Part shown: positions 1 through 7,323 of the stretch, in pieces
Layout: every line of letters begins with the position of its first letter
Numbering within the stretch: position 1 is the first letter of the stretch
NCBI GenBank assembly: GCA_028117185.1
Contig: JAOHHD010000030.1
Span: 1-13,571 of the forward strand
Origin: Luminiphilus sp.
GTDB lineage: Bacteria > Pseudomonadota > Gammaproteobacteria > Pseudomonadales > Halieaceae
Direction: 5' to 3'
Length of the DNA stretch: 13,571 nt
Notes under the pieces: model-generated
What the model saw: only the letters and a program-made list of their open reading frames with translations
What the model was told of the DNA's origin: nothing
Databases searched by the model: none
Translations under genes and position numbers: made by a program

Positions 1-192
1 CGGACCACTGCCTGCTACCGGATGAACAAGCTCAATGTGTGTCGCCGGCACGCTGAAAAAAGCCGTAGCGGTTTTTTCGGCCTCAACCACCTCATCACCG
101 TCATATTGCAGGCCAAAGTCCTCCAAAAAACGGGCCACGGCTGCTTCTAAATCAGGAACGGCAATGGCGATATGGTCAAGTGCAGTAATCAT
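1..192 (-). CDS. Methylmalonyl-CoA epimerase-like VOC protein, N-terminal 64 residues (3' end beyond window)
   Basis: The visible start reads MITALDHIAIAVPDLEAAV, followed by a segment ending TAFFSVPATHIELVHP. This is the first beta-alpha-beta unit of the vicinal oxygen chelate fold, and its wording fits methylmalonyl-CoA epimerase, which interconverts (S)- and (R)-methylmalonyl-CoA in the cytoplasm. His7 sits where these enzymes have their first metal ligand; the other ligands lie outside the window. The ATG at 192 is preceded by AGGA about 10 bases upstream. The gene starts 24 bases after the stop of the biotin carboxylase gene, so it is probably the third gene of that operon. This supports a propionyl-CoA to methylmalonyl-CoA to succinyl-CoA route. 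With only the N-terminus visible, another VOC enzyme (glyoxalase-like) remains possible. Confidence 0.8.
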   Translation of the reverse strand, partial: MITALDHIAIAVPDLEAAVARFLEDFGLQYDGDEVVEAEKTATAFFSVPATHIELVHPVAGSGP

Positions 193-216
193 GCAATGGG
201 TATCCTAATATCATCA

Positions 217-3039
217 TCAGATAAAGAGCTTAACGAGCTCTATGGTGTGCTCTCTCCGCGATAACGCAACCTCCTCCTCGGAGACAATGTCCACCTTCTC
301 GTCGGGAGTGACGCGAAACAACGGCTGCCCTTTGGCGATGATTACGCCATCACCCTCCACCAGCACCTCGTCGATCGTGCCTGAGAAAGGGGCGAGTACC
401 TTGTTGAACATCTTCATTACTTCGACAAGATAAAGCGGCTCACCCGCCTCAAAATGCTGCCCCTGCTCCACGTAAAGTGGGGCCTCGGGCGCCTCGCGAC
501 CGTAGAACATGCCGCCGCTTTCGGCGACGATCTCATCAGACTTGGCAACCGGCGGCGGAGCGAGCGCCTTACTCATCGCCTTCTGGTGCCCCTCATCGAG
601 GAGCCGCTCTGGAAAGGTGATGGTCATATCTGCATTCACACCGAGGTCGTAAAAGCCGGTAAAGCGGGCCATCGCTGGCAATAGTTCCAGTATTTCCATG
701 CCCGCTTGGTAACCTCTATGAGCCGCCTGTATGGCGGCCCAGTCAGCAGCGGCTACACCCTCTGGTGCCTGATTGGCGATGAGCGCAGCAATGGCAGACC
801 AATCATCGCACTCAAATCGGCGCGATAACTCAGCATAAAAATCTTCTGCGTCGGTCAATATTTGGTGGTCGTGATCCCAGATAGTGCTGGAAGCAGGCAA
901 ACTCTCATTCCAGTCAAGACGCAGAAAATGATATGTGTCGGCAAGCACTTCAACAGGGTTATCGGCCCACTCAAAATGACCCTGTTCAAAGCGAAAGGCG
1001 TTTTGATTCTGACTAAGCCACCCCGAGAGTAAGTGAGGCGATGCCATTAACTGTACGATGGGCCTAAGCAACAGACTCTCTTTCGATGCTAGCACCTTGT
1101 TTAAAGCGGCCCCGTCGGCTTCCGCGTCAGCCACCCTTGCCGCACACAATTGCTGCCAAGCAATTTTGACGTCGACTCTGCCAGCTTCCTGGGCTAATTC
1201 GCCGACCGCGGTGAGGTAAGGCACAATGAAACGAGTTGTCGGACGAGCATTCACCGTCCGCCCCAAGAACCAATGCACCAATCCGTAATGAAAGGCGAGA
1301 TTAGTCTGCAACTCTCGGCCACGCAGTCGTGTCGAGCGCAGCACCTCCGCCATTTGCTCGTAGGCGGTTTCGCGTGCCCCGCCCACTGTGAGCAGCAGTG
1401 CCACATTTGAATCGTAAGCACCTGCCAACGTGTATTCCATGAATACATCGGTATCGGGGTTATGCAAGCTGATCCCCTGATCATCGCGAATCTCACCCTC
1501 GATAGGATCAGACCAATACTCCACCATGCCCCCCGCACTGGGTTGGAGCGCGTCGTTGGTGGCATTGAGCCGCGCTTCCAGACTGTCAGACAGCCTAGGA
1601 ATCCGCTCCGGCTTGGGCAGCTGTTGTCCGTGAGCTGCTAGCAACACCATCGCCTCAACCAATGATTCGACGACAAAACTGTCGTCGGCGTCATCAGGAT
1701 TGGCAAACCGCAGGGCATAGCAGAGCTCAGAGACGCGGTGCTCAACTTGAATCCGGGTATTCATCTCCATAAAGAAATGCTTGTCTCGGTCAACAATGCA
1801 CTCAAAGGTAGAGACAGAATCGAGACCAACAGCCTCGCCGAATCGAGTTGCCTCATCTTCCATGGCGTCGAGGGTCAGAATGTCCTGAGCAAGGACCGCG
1901 GCCTCCTCTAGTGCACCAGAATGCTCCGCTCTCTGCTGAGCCGCCTGCAATGACTCCCGAGTGACCGATACCTCAAGTAGTTTCTGCTCATGCATTTGTA
2001 ACGAACAATCTCTGCCGCCTAGCGTAATGCACCATTCGCCATTACCGATAACCTGAATTTCCTGGTGTCGGGTTGTTTCGATATTTAACTCAACCAACAC
2101 GTTCTTATTATCGCCCACGCCCGTTGTCTTGACTTCATTGAGGATCTCACGGACCAGTTCAGACGTTTTTTCAGCGCCACCCAGTGGAACGATTCGCTGC
2201 CCTTTTCCACCACCACCGCCAATGGCTTTTAGACGGACACGATTCTGTGGATACTGCTCACTCATCTTGATAACGGCTTCGGTCAGCGTCTCACTCAGTT
2301 CATCCACGGTATACAGATCAATACCCTTTTTGTAACTGGCCGTCAGAACGCGCTCTGCTAAGCCTTCCAGCTGATCTTCATCGCTGTCACCGGGCGTTAG
2401 CACCAACCCGTGCTCTGCTACCAACGCCTCTAAAGCTGCCTTATCAGGATATTTTTTTAACAACGTCAGCGTGGTGCCATTATCGATACCTGGCGTGACC
2501 GATACGCCCACGCGTAGTGCAGTGCGCTTGGCCTCATCTTTTAGTCCCGCTTGGCGAACGGTCCGCGAGCACGGACCGATAAAGATCAAGCCAGCAGCTT
2601 CCATCGCCGCGACCATCTGCTCATCTTCGGCCATAAAACCATAACCGGCGAAAATAGCGTTGTAGCGATACTCATGGGCGATATGAATGATGTCGACAAT
2701 GCGCTGCTCGCGCTCCTCCTTAGTCGCGCCACTATAATCAGGCACCCGATGGACTCGATCAGGATCTGTAAGCACTCTCAGCTCGGGCGCTAACGCGCCG
2801 CGATAAACAATCGAATCCTTTTCGGACAATAGGATGCCATATTGATCAATACCCATTTCCTGGAAGACGTCCATGGCCTCTTTACGAATCGGACCTCGAC
2901 AGATAATAAGAGGCTTTAAGTCGCTGCATAGAAAGCGCTCGCGCCATGGCGACGCAGATAGCTTGCTGCGACGATCCGCGTGAATAAGCGGATTATTGAG
3001 ATAGTGCTGAATACCCAAACCGATGTCTCTCCCAACCAC
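217..3039 (-). CDS. Biotin carboxylase with C-terminal biotin carrier domain; divergent acyl-CoA carboxylase alpha subunit
   Basis: A 940-residue protein that should carboxylate its own biotin with ATP and bicarbonate and pass the carboxyl group to the carboxyltransferase encoded just upstream. The N-terminal domain of biotin carboxylase begins near residue 42 (ICRGPIRKEA in place of the usual RGEIA). The ATP-grasp glycine loop is at 273-283, and the active-site block FMEMNTRIQVEH is at 423-434, with Glu425, Asn427, Arg429 and Glu433 kept. Arg490 matches Arg338 of E. coli AccC. The C-terminal biotinyl domain has EVMKM with the biotinylated lysine at Lys876. Oddities: about 85 extra residues (185-268) before the glycine loop; RDCSLQMHEQK (343-353) where the family has RRHQK; and a long region (580-830) between the domains. 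The protein is much longer than PCC alpha chains (about 660-700 residues). The start is a GTG with no clear Shine-Dalgarno site, 3 bases after the carboxyltransferase stop and in the same frame. Substrate is inferred from context only. Confidence 0.9.
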   Translation of the reverse strand: MVGRDIGLGIQHYLNNPLIHADRRSKLSASPWRERFLCSDLKPLIICRGPIRKEAMDVFQEMGIDQYGILLSEKDSIVYRGALAPELRVLTDPDRVHRVPDYSGATKEEREQRIVDIIHIAHEYRYNAIFAGYGFMAEDEQMVAAMEAAGLIFIGPCSRTVRQAGLKDEAKRTALRVGVSVTPGIDNGTTLTLLKKYPDKAALEALVAEHGLVLTPGDSDEDQLEGLAERVLTASYKKGIDLYTVDELSETLTEAVIKMSEQYPQNRVRLKAIGGGGGKGQRIVPLGGAEKTSELVREILNEVKTTGVGDNKNVLVELNIETTRHQEIQVIGNGEWCITLGGRDCSLQMHEQKLLEVSVTRESLQAAQQRAEHSGALEEAAVLAQDILTLDAMEDEATRFGEAVGLDSVSTFECIVDRDKHFFMEMNTRIQVEHRVSELCYALRFANPDDADDSFVVESLVEAMVLLAAHGQQLPKPERIPRLSDSLEARLNATNDALQPSAGGMVEYWSDPIEGEIRDDQGISLHNPDTDVFMEYTLAGAYDSNVALLLTVGGARETAYEQMAEVLRSTRLRGRELQTNLAFHYGLVHWFLGRTVNARPTTRFIVPYLTAVGELAQEAGRVDVKIAWQQLCAARVADAEADGAALNKVLASKESLLLRPIVQLMASPHLLSGWLSQNQNAFRFEQGHFEWADNPVEVLADTYHFLRLDWNESLPASSTIWDHDHQILTDAEDFYAELSRRFECDDWSAIAALIANQAPEGVAAADWAAIQAAHRGYQAGMEILELLPAMARFTGFYDLGVNADMTITFPERLLDEGHQKAMSKALAPPPVAKSDEIVAESGGMFYGREAPEAPLYVEQGQHFEAGEPLYLVEVMKMFNKVLAPFSGTIDEVLVEGDGVIIAKGQPLFRVTPDEKVDIVSEEEVALSRREHTIELVKLFI

Positions 3040-3042
3040 TAA

Positions 3043-4764
3043 TCAATGAAATTCGCGCTGCACCGACTGCATCGGTCCAGGCTGATAATGACGCAAACAA
3101 AACGCCATCTGTCGCGCCAAAACCGCACGCAAATCCGCAGGCATCACAATCTCAGAAATGGAGCCCAAACTCAGCGCCTCCTCGGGATTCATAATTTCTT
3201 GTTCGTAGCGCTGAGCCAAAGACGCCTCTTCTGCTTTAATCAGCGCATCAACGGCTAAAGCCGCTTCTTTGTCTGCCTCCGCTACTGACAGACCCTGCGC
3301 CGCGCGCGCTTCGCTCTCCGCCTGAATGCGTGTGTCACGATGTGCTCTGATTTTTTTAAGCTCGTCTTTATACACATACTCGACGCCCGCTGGCCCCATC
3401 ACCGCGACCCGCGTTGTCGGCAAGGCCACGACAAAATCTGCGCCAGTTGCGTAATTGTTATAGGAGGCATAGGCTCCACCGAAGGCATTACGGACCAACA
3501 CCAGAAACCGTGGGGTGCGCAAATCGACAATGGCGTCGAGCATCGCGCGCCCCGCCTGCACGATGCCTCTGTGCTCCTGTTCTCGACCGGGCAAAAAGCC
3601 AGTCGTATCCTCGAGGAATATCACAGGAATGTTGTACAGATTACAAAAGCGAATAAAACGTGCGTTTTTGTACGCGGCATCGATATCGATTTGTCCGGAG
3701 GCCACGGCGGAATTGTTGGCGACGAAACCCACCACATTGCCACCCATTCGACCTAATGCCGTGATGGTATTGCGCGCTCTATCCGCTTGGGTTTCTAAAA
3801 AATCACCATGATCACAGAGTTGCTGGATCATAATGCTGATGTCAAAGGGAGTATTAAATCCGGTCGGTGAGTTGAAGGCCTTTTTTAAGAGGATGTCCAC
3901 GTCAACTGTGCGACGATCTATCGGGTCAGAGGTTTCTCTGTAGGGCGCAAGCGACTGATTCGAGTCGGGCAGATAGCGCAGCAACTCCTTCACCTTTCTG
4001 AGTGCGGCTACCTCATCCTCAACGACAAAATCTGTCACACCGGTCTGACTATGCACCATCGGTCCACCGAGTTCGTCGGGGGTAATATCCTCGCCTAGAA
4101 CGGTTTTGACGACGCCAGGTCCAGTCAGTCCGAAAAAAGTATCCCTCGGCTGAATCAAGAAACTACCCTGCCGAGGCAAATAACTGCCGCCACCCGCATT
4201 GAAACCAAACATGCACATGATACTGGGCACAATGCCACTGATTTTACGCAATGCGGTGAAGGCGTCTGCGTATCCATCAAGACCACCAACACCTGCAGGA
4301 ATATAGGCGCCGGCAGAATCATTTAACCCGACCACTGGAATCCGGCGCTTGGCCGCCAACTCAAAAAGACGCGCTAATTTCTTGCCATTGGTGGCATCCA
4401 TCGATCCCGCGCGAACCGTAAAATCGTGCCCATAAACGGCGACATCGCGGCCATTGACTGAGATGATGGCGGTAACCAGCGAGGCGCCATCTAAATTGGG
4501 TCCCCAGTTCTGATAGAGCACATGGGGGGTGTCGTCTGCCAAGTAACGAATTCGCTCCCAGACCGTCATCCTTCCCTTTAAATGCTGACGAAGACGATTG
4601 GGCGTTCCTGCCGCCCTAAAAGGCTTCTCGCGCAGTTCTGCACCACGACTGAGGGTTGCCTCATAACGGCCAGCAGGCTCGACTTCATCCTGAGCGGCTG
4701 TAAATGGGTTCTCTAGTGACACGGTCACGCCTGCGGGAATGACCTCTTCGGTACCATTGTTCAT
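3043..4764 (-). CDS. Acyl-CoA carboxylase carboxyltransferase (propionyl-CoA carboxylase beta-like)
   Basis: A 573-residue protein of the crotonase-superfamily carboxyltransferases (PCC beta/AccD5 type), which move CO2 from carboxybiotin to the alpha carbon of an acyl-CoA. Using the ATG at 4764 as residue 1: GRMTVWERI lies at 64-72, DSAGA at 149-153, the first oxyanion-hole glycines in NAGGGSYLP near 189-197, [10 protein letters not shown] near 213, GFLPG at 389-393, the second oxyanion hole GGAYA at 429-433, and AVMGPAG at 454-460. The family usually has GGAYD; Ala433 replaces the Asp known to affect acyl-chain choice. A charged insertion follows at about 466-520, so the chain is longer than the usual 510-540 residues. 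The same frame continues up to a GTG at 4800, but GAGAG lies 7 bases before the ATG at 4764 and the GTG has no such site. First gene of the carboxylase operon. Acetyl-, propionyl- or a longer acyl-CoA could be the substrate. Confidence 0.9.
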   Translation of the reverse strand: MNNGTEEVIPAGVTVSLENPFTAAQDEVEPAGRYEATLSRGAELREKPFRAAGTPNRLRQHLKGRMTVWERIRYLADDTPHVLYQNWGPNLDGASLVTAIISVNGRDVAVYGHDFTVRAGSMDATNGKKLARLFELAAKRRIPVVGLNDSAGAYIPAGVGGLDGYADAFTALRKISGIVPSIMCMFGFNAGGGSYLPRQGSFLIQPRDTFFGLTGPGVVKTVLGEDITPDELGGPMVHSQTGVTDFVVEDEVAALRKVKELLRYLPDSNQSLAPYRETSDPIDRRTVDVDILLKKAFNSPTGFNTPFDISIMIQQLCDHGDFLETQADRARNTITALGRMGGNVVGFVANNSAVASGQIDIDAAYKNARFIRFCNLYNIPVIFLEDTTGFLPGREQEHRGIVQAGRAMLDAIVDLRTPRFLVLVRNAFGGAYASYNNYATGADFVVALPTTRVAVMGPAGVEYVYKDELKKIRAHRDTRIQAESEARAAQGLSVAEADKEAALAVDALIKAEEASLAQRYEQEIMNPEEALSLGSISEIVMPADLRAVLARQMAFCLRHYQPGPMQSVQREFH

Positions 4765-4771
4765 TGACGAG

Positions 4772-4776
4772 CTCTC
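4772..4776 (-). promoter_or_regulatory. Ribosome binding site for the carboxyltransferase gene
   Basis: GAGAG on the minus strand, 7 bases before the ATG at 4764. It favours this ATG over the in-frame GTG at 4800, which has no purine-rich site in front of it. Confidence 0.5.
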
Positions 4777-4856
4777 AGATAGGAAACGATGCAATCTCAC
4801 CCACAGCGGCGATGATCAACCGATAAGTGTACACCGCGCTGTGCATAGACCGCGAC

Positions 4857-4884
4857 ATTACTTATCCTTACCACTGTCTGTCAA
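4857..4884 (-). promoter_or_regulatory. Sigma-70-type promoter of the carboxylase operon
   Basis: On the minus strand a perfect -35 TTGACA (4884-4879) is followed after 16 bases by AGTAAT (4862-4857, 4 of 6 consensus bases). It lies in the 149-base divergent gap between the carboxyltransferase gene and pabB and points at the carboxylase operon. The predicted leader is about 85 bases long. I see no equally good promoter for pabB on the other strand. Confidence 0.5.
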
Positions 4885-4902
4885 TTTTACCCCTGGCCGC
4901 TG

Positions 4903-4907
4903 AAGGG
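4903..4907 (+). promoter_or_regulatory. Ribosome binding site deciding the pabB start
   Basis: AAGGG, 6 bases before the ATG at 4914. The frame is open from an ATG at 4827, but the 29 extra residues that start would add do not resemble PabB and no good site precedes it, so 4914 is the likely start. Confidence 0.65.
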
Positions 4908-4913
4908 TCACTT

Positions 4914-6251
4914 ATGTCGGTAGCAGAGCACACCATTTCACTGCCGTTTGAGCGCAGTTTGGTCGATTGGGCAACCTTATTTGCTCACTTGCCCGGCTTT
5001 GCTTATTTGGACAGTGGCAATCAAGCCGGTGGCGCTGAGCGTGAATTACTCACTGCCTTGCCAACAACGCGCCATACCTTGCAGGATTATTCGGGGGATA
5101 TGGGCCGCTGGATGACGGCGGTAGAGGAGGAGCTTGCTCAGGCCAGCCGCTCAGAGCCAGCAGCACCATCCACCGACAGGTGGAACGGCTGTATTGCCGT
5201 CGGCCACCTCGATTACGATACGCCCGCTAGCAACCTTATGGGCGATGCTGCCGCACCCTGTGCATCGGCGGCTCATGTTTATCATTGGCTGATGATCTCG
5301 GATTTCGCTGCGCGCGCGACCAAAGTTATTTTTCACCCCGGCTGTCCCGTGGCCACTCGCCACGCCGTCATCAAAATCTTGGAGAATGGCGAAGCCTGTG
5401 ACCACAGCACCTTTGCCATTACCAAGCCCTTTGAACCCTGTATCAGCAAGAGCGACTATCGCGGGGCAATAGATCGCATACAGCAGTATATTTTAGCGGG
5501 AGACTGCTACCAGGTTAACTATGCTCAGCGATTTGAAGCAACGCTACAAGGCGATCCATGGGCGGCTTATCGCGCCGTGAGAGGCAAGCTGGCCGGCGGT
5601 TTCTCTGGGTTTCTGCGTCATGGCGATAACCACGCGATCCTGTCGCTATCTCCCGAACGCTTTTTACAGATCCATGATGGCGTAATCACTACCCAGCCGA
5701 TTAAAGGCACCGCTGCCCGACATGATGATGTGAAGGCCGACCAGGCGTCCGCGGCCTCACTCCTCTCCTCCGATAAAGATCGCGCCGAAAATGTCATGAT
5801 TACCGACCTGTTACGCAATGACTTGGGCCGGTTTTGCGAGACGGGATCTGTCAAGGTCACTGAGCTGTGCGGCCTCTACAGCTTCGACAATGTCCATCAC
5901 TTGATTAGTACGGTTACAGGACAACTTGCCAGCGGGATCAGCGCTGGAAGTGTCATGATTGCGTCCTCACCCGGCGGCTCGATTACCGGCGCGCCGAAAA
6001 AACGCGCGGTCGAAATCATTGCTGAACTGGAGCCACATGCACGAGGCGCCTACTGCGGCTCACTGTTCGCGATGACCGGTGACGGCTGGCTGCAGAGTAG
6101 CATTGCCATCCGCACCCTCGAGGCCAAAGGTTCAATGCTGTATTGCTGGGGCGGGGGCGGCATTACGGCAAGCTCCCTCTGGGAGGCTGAGTACCAAGAA
6201 ACCTTGGATAAAATCGGGCCGATTATGAGAGGGCTAGAGGCCCCCCATTAA
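4914..6251 (+). CDS. pabB: Aminodeoxychorismate synthase component I
   Basis: A 445-residue chorismate-utilising enzyme. PabB makes 4-amino-4-deoxychorismate from chorismate with ammonia supplied by PabA, the first step to p-aminobenzoate and folate. The C-terminal chorismate-binding domain carries SLSPERFL near 244-251, PIKGT at 262-266, ENVMITDLLRNDLGR at 292-306, SSPGGSITGAPKKRA at 351-365 and GGGITASS near 414-421. The lysine in PIKGT (Lys264) is the PabB mark: anthranilate synthase TrpE has Ala there. The length matches stand-alone PabB (E. coli 453 residues); no PabA glutaminase domain is fused and no pabA is in the window. The ATG at 4914 has a good ribosome binding site. The gene is transcribed away from the carboxylase operon and its TAA overlaps the end of the convergent cysB gene by 4 bases. 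It shows no link in function to its neighbours. Confidence 0.95.
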   Translation: MSVAEHTISLPFERSLVDWATLFAHLPGFAYLDSGNQAGGAERELLTALPTTRHTLQDYSGDMGRWMTAVEEELAQASRSEPAAPSTDRWNGCIAVGHLDYDTPASNLMGDAAAPCASAAHVYHWLMISDFAARATKVIFHPGCPVATRHAVIKILENGEACDHSTFAITKPFEPCISKSDYRGAIDRIQQYILAGDCYQVNYAQRFEATLQGDPWAAYRAVRGKLAGGFSGFLRHGDNHAILSLSPERFLQIHDGVITTQPIKGTAARHDDVKADQASAASLLSSDKDRAENVMITDLLRNDLGRFCETGSVKVTELCGLYSFDNVHHLISTVTGQLASGISAGSVMIASSPGGSITGAPKKRAVEIIAELEPHARGAYCGSLFAMTGDGWLQSSIAIRTLEAKGSMLYCWGGGGITASSLWEAEYQETLDKIGPIMRGLEAPH

Positions 6252-7222
6252 TGTTCAGGGAGCTCAATACCGTCATACAAGGCCACTCTGTCAACGAGCT
6301 TCGCCCTAGATAGCGCCTCTTGAACAAGATCCCGCCCCAAGTGTGGGGCTAACTCATGGATGAAGTCGTGCATATAGCCACGAAGAAAGCTCCCCTTGCG
6401 GAATCCAAGGCTTGTTACGGAGCTGGCAAACAGGTGCGAAGCATCAATTTTCACAAGATCATGATCTAGCTGTTCGTCATATGCCATCCCTGCAATAAGC
6501 CCGATCCCAAGGCCAAGCCGCACATAAGTTTTAATGACATCTGCATCTACTGCGGTGAAAACCACTTTGGGCTGCAGACCTCTATCACTAAATGCCTCAT
6601 CTAACTTTGACCGACCCGTGAAGCCCGTTGTATAGGTCACGATCGGATGTTCAGCGATCGCCTCTAAAGAGCAATGCTGAAGCGCAGCAAGCGGGTGCCC
6701 CTGAGGAACGACAACACAGCGATTCCAACGATAACAAGGCAGTGTGATCAGACTCGACAACTGATTCAGTGCCTCAGTCGCAATCACGAAATCCACCTCT
6801 CCGTCCGCTGCCATCTGCGCGACTTGGGGCGGTGTTCCTTGCTTCATGACCAGTGACACGTCGGGATATTGACTCATAAAGCGTTGAATGACCTCAGGTA
6901 GTACATATCGCGCCTGAGTGTGCGTCGTCGCAATCGACAAGGTGCCTGATCTTTCATTGGAGAACTCTTGTGCCACCCGCTTGATCGAGTCGGCTTTGCG
7001 AAGCATTTCTCCTGCCAGCTCCAATATGACCTCACCTGCCGGTGTGATATGCGTCAGATGCTTGCCGCTGCGAGCGAATACCTCAACCCCCAACTCATCT
7101 TCCAACAGTCGAATCTGCTTACTAATACCGGGTTGAGAGGTAAATAGACTTTGCGCAGTCGCTGACACGTTGAGGTCGTGATGTGCGACTTCCCAGATAT
7201 AACGTAATTGCTGCAACTTCAT
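6248..7222 (-). CDS. cysB: CysB, LysR-type regulator of sulfur assimilation
   Basis: A 324-residue LysR-family regulator, the same length as E. coli CysB. The start MKLQQLRYIWEVAHHDLNVS and the helix-turn-helix segment TAQSLFTSQPGISKQ (22-36) match CysB almost residue for residue. Other CysB wording follows in the effector domain: ATTHTQARY near 98, DFVIATEAL near 144, VTYTTGFTGRS near 193, FTAVDADVIKTYVRLGLG near 221 and the C-terminus DGIELPEH. CysB binds N-acetylserine or O-acetylserine and activates cysteine biosynthesis genes. The ATG at 7222 is preceded by GAGGGG about 11 bases upstream. It lies 101 bases downstream of the 5'-nucleotidase gene on the same strand and converges with pabB. 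No sulfate-assimilation gene is beside it; a D-cysteine desulfhydrase-like gene lies about 2.5 kb away. Confidence 0.96.
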   Translation of the reverse strand: MKLQQLRYIWEVAHHDLNVSATAQSLFTSQPGISKQIRLLEDELGVEVFARSGKHLTHITPAGEVILELAGEMLRKADSIKRVAQEFSNERSGTLSIATTHTQARYVLPEVIQRFMSQYPDVSLVMKQGTPPQVAQMAADGEVDFVIATEALNQLSSLITLPCYRWNRCVVVPQGHPLAALQHCSLEAIAEHPIVTYTTGFTGRSKLDEAFSDRGLQPKVVFTAVDADVIKTYVRLGLGIGLIAGMAYDEQLDHDLVKIDASHLFASSVTSLGFRKGSFLRGYMHDFIHELAPHLGRDLVQEALSRAKLVDRVALYDGIELPEH

Positions 7223-7299
7223 ACCACCAAAGCCCCTCAGACCTTTGCTTAGAGGGAAAGCCTAACTGGCTTTATGCGCAGGCACCAGCGTTTGGTAAT

Positions 7300-7320
7300 A
7301 AAAAAATAGTCTTTTAGACC
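7300..7320 (-). terminator. Possible weak terminator after the 5'-nucleotidase gene
   Basis: Read on the minus strand, just after the 5'-nucleotidase stop, a short stem GTCT-AAA-AGAC (plus a possible G:U pair) is followed within two bases by a run of seven T. The stem is only 4-5 pairs, so termination is probably incomplete. A second small inverted repeat, AAAGCC/GGCTTT at 7257-7273, lies further down without a T run. Confidence 0.35.
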
Positions 7321-7323
7321 CAA

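Noticed and set aside
3037..3045. Selenocysteine reading of the in-frame TGA
   Set aside because: The TGA lies between two complete domains with no catalytic Cys expected there, and I see no clear stem-loop just downstream of it.
3340..3756. 138-codon plus-strand ORF opposite the carboxyltransferase gene
   Set aside because: It is antisense to conserved carboxyltransferase motifs, has no ribosome binding site and resembles no protein; a shadow of the real gene.
4827..4913. 29-residue N-terminal extension of PabB from the ATG at 4827
   Set aside because: The ATG at 4914 has AAGGG at ideal spacing; the extension does not look like PabB and would begin within the divergent promoter region.
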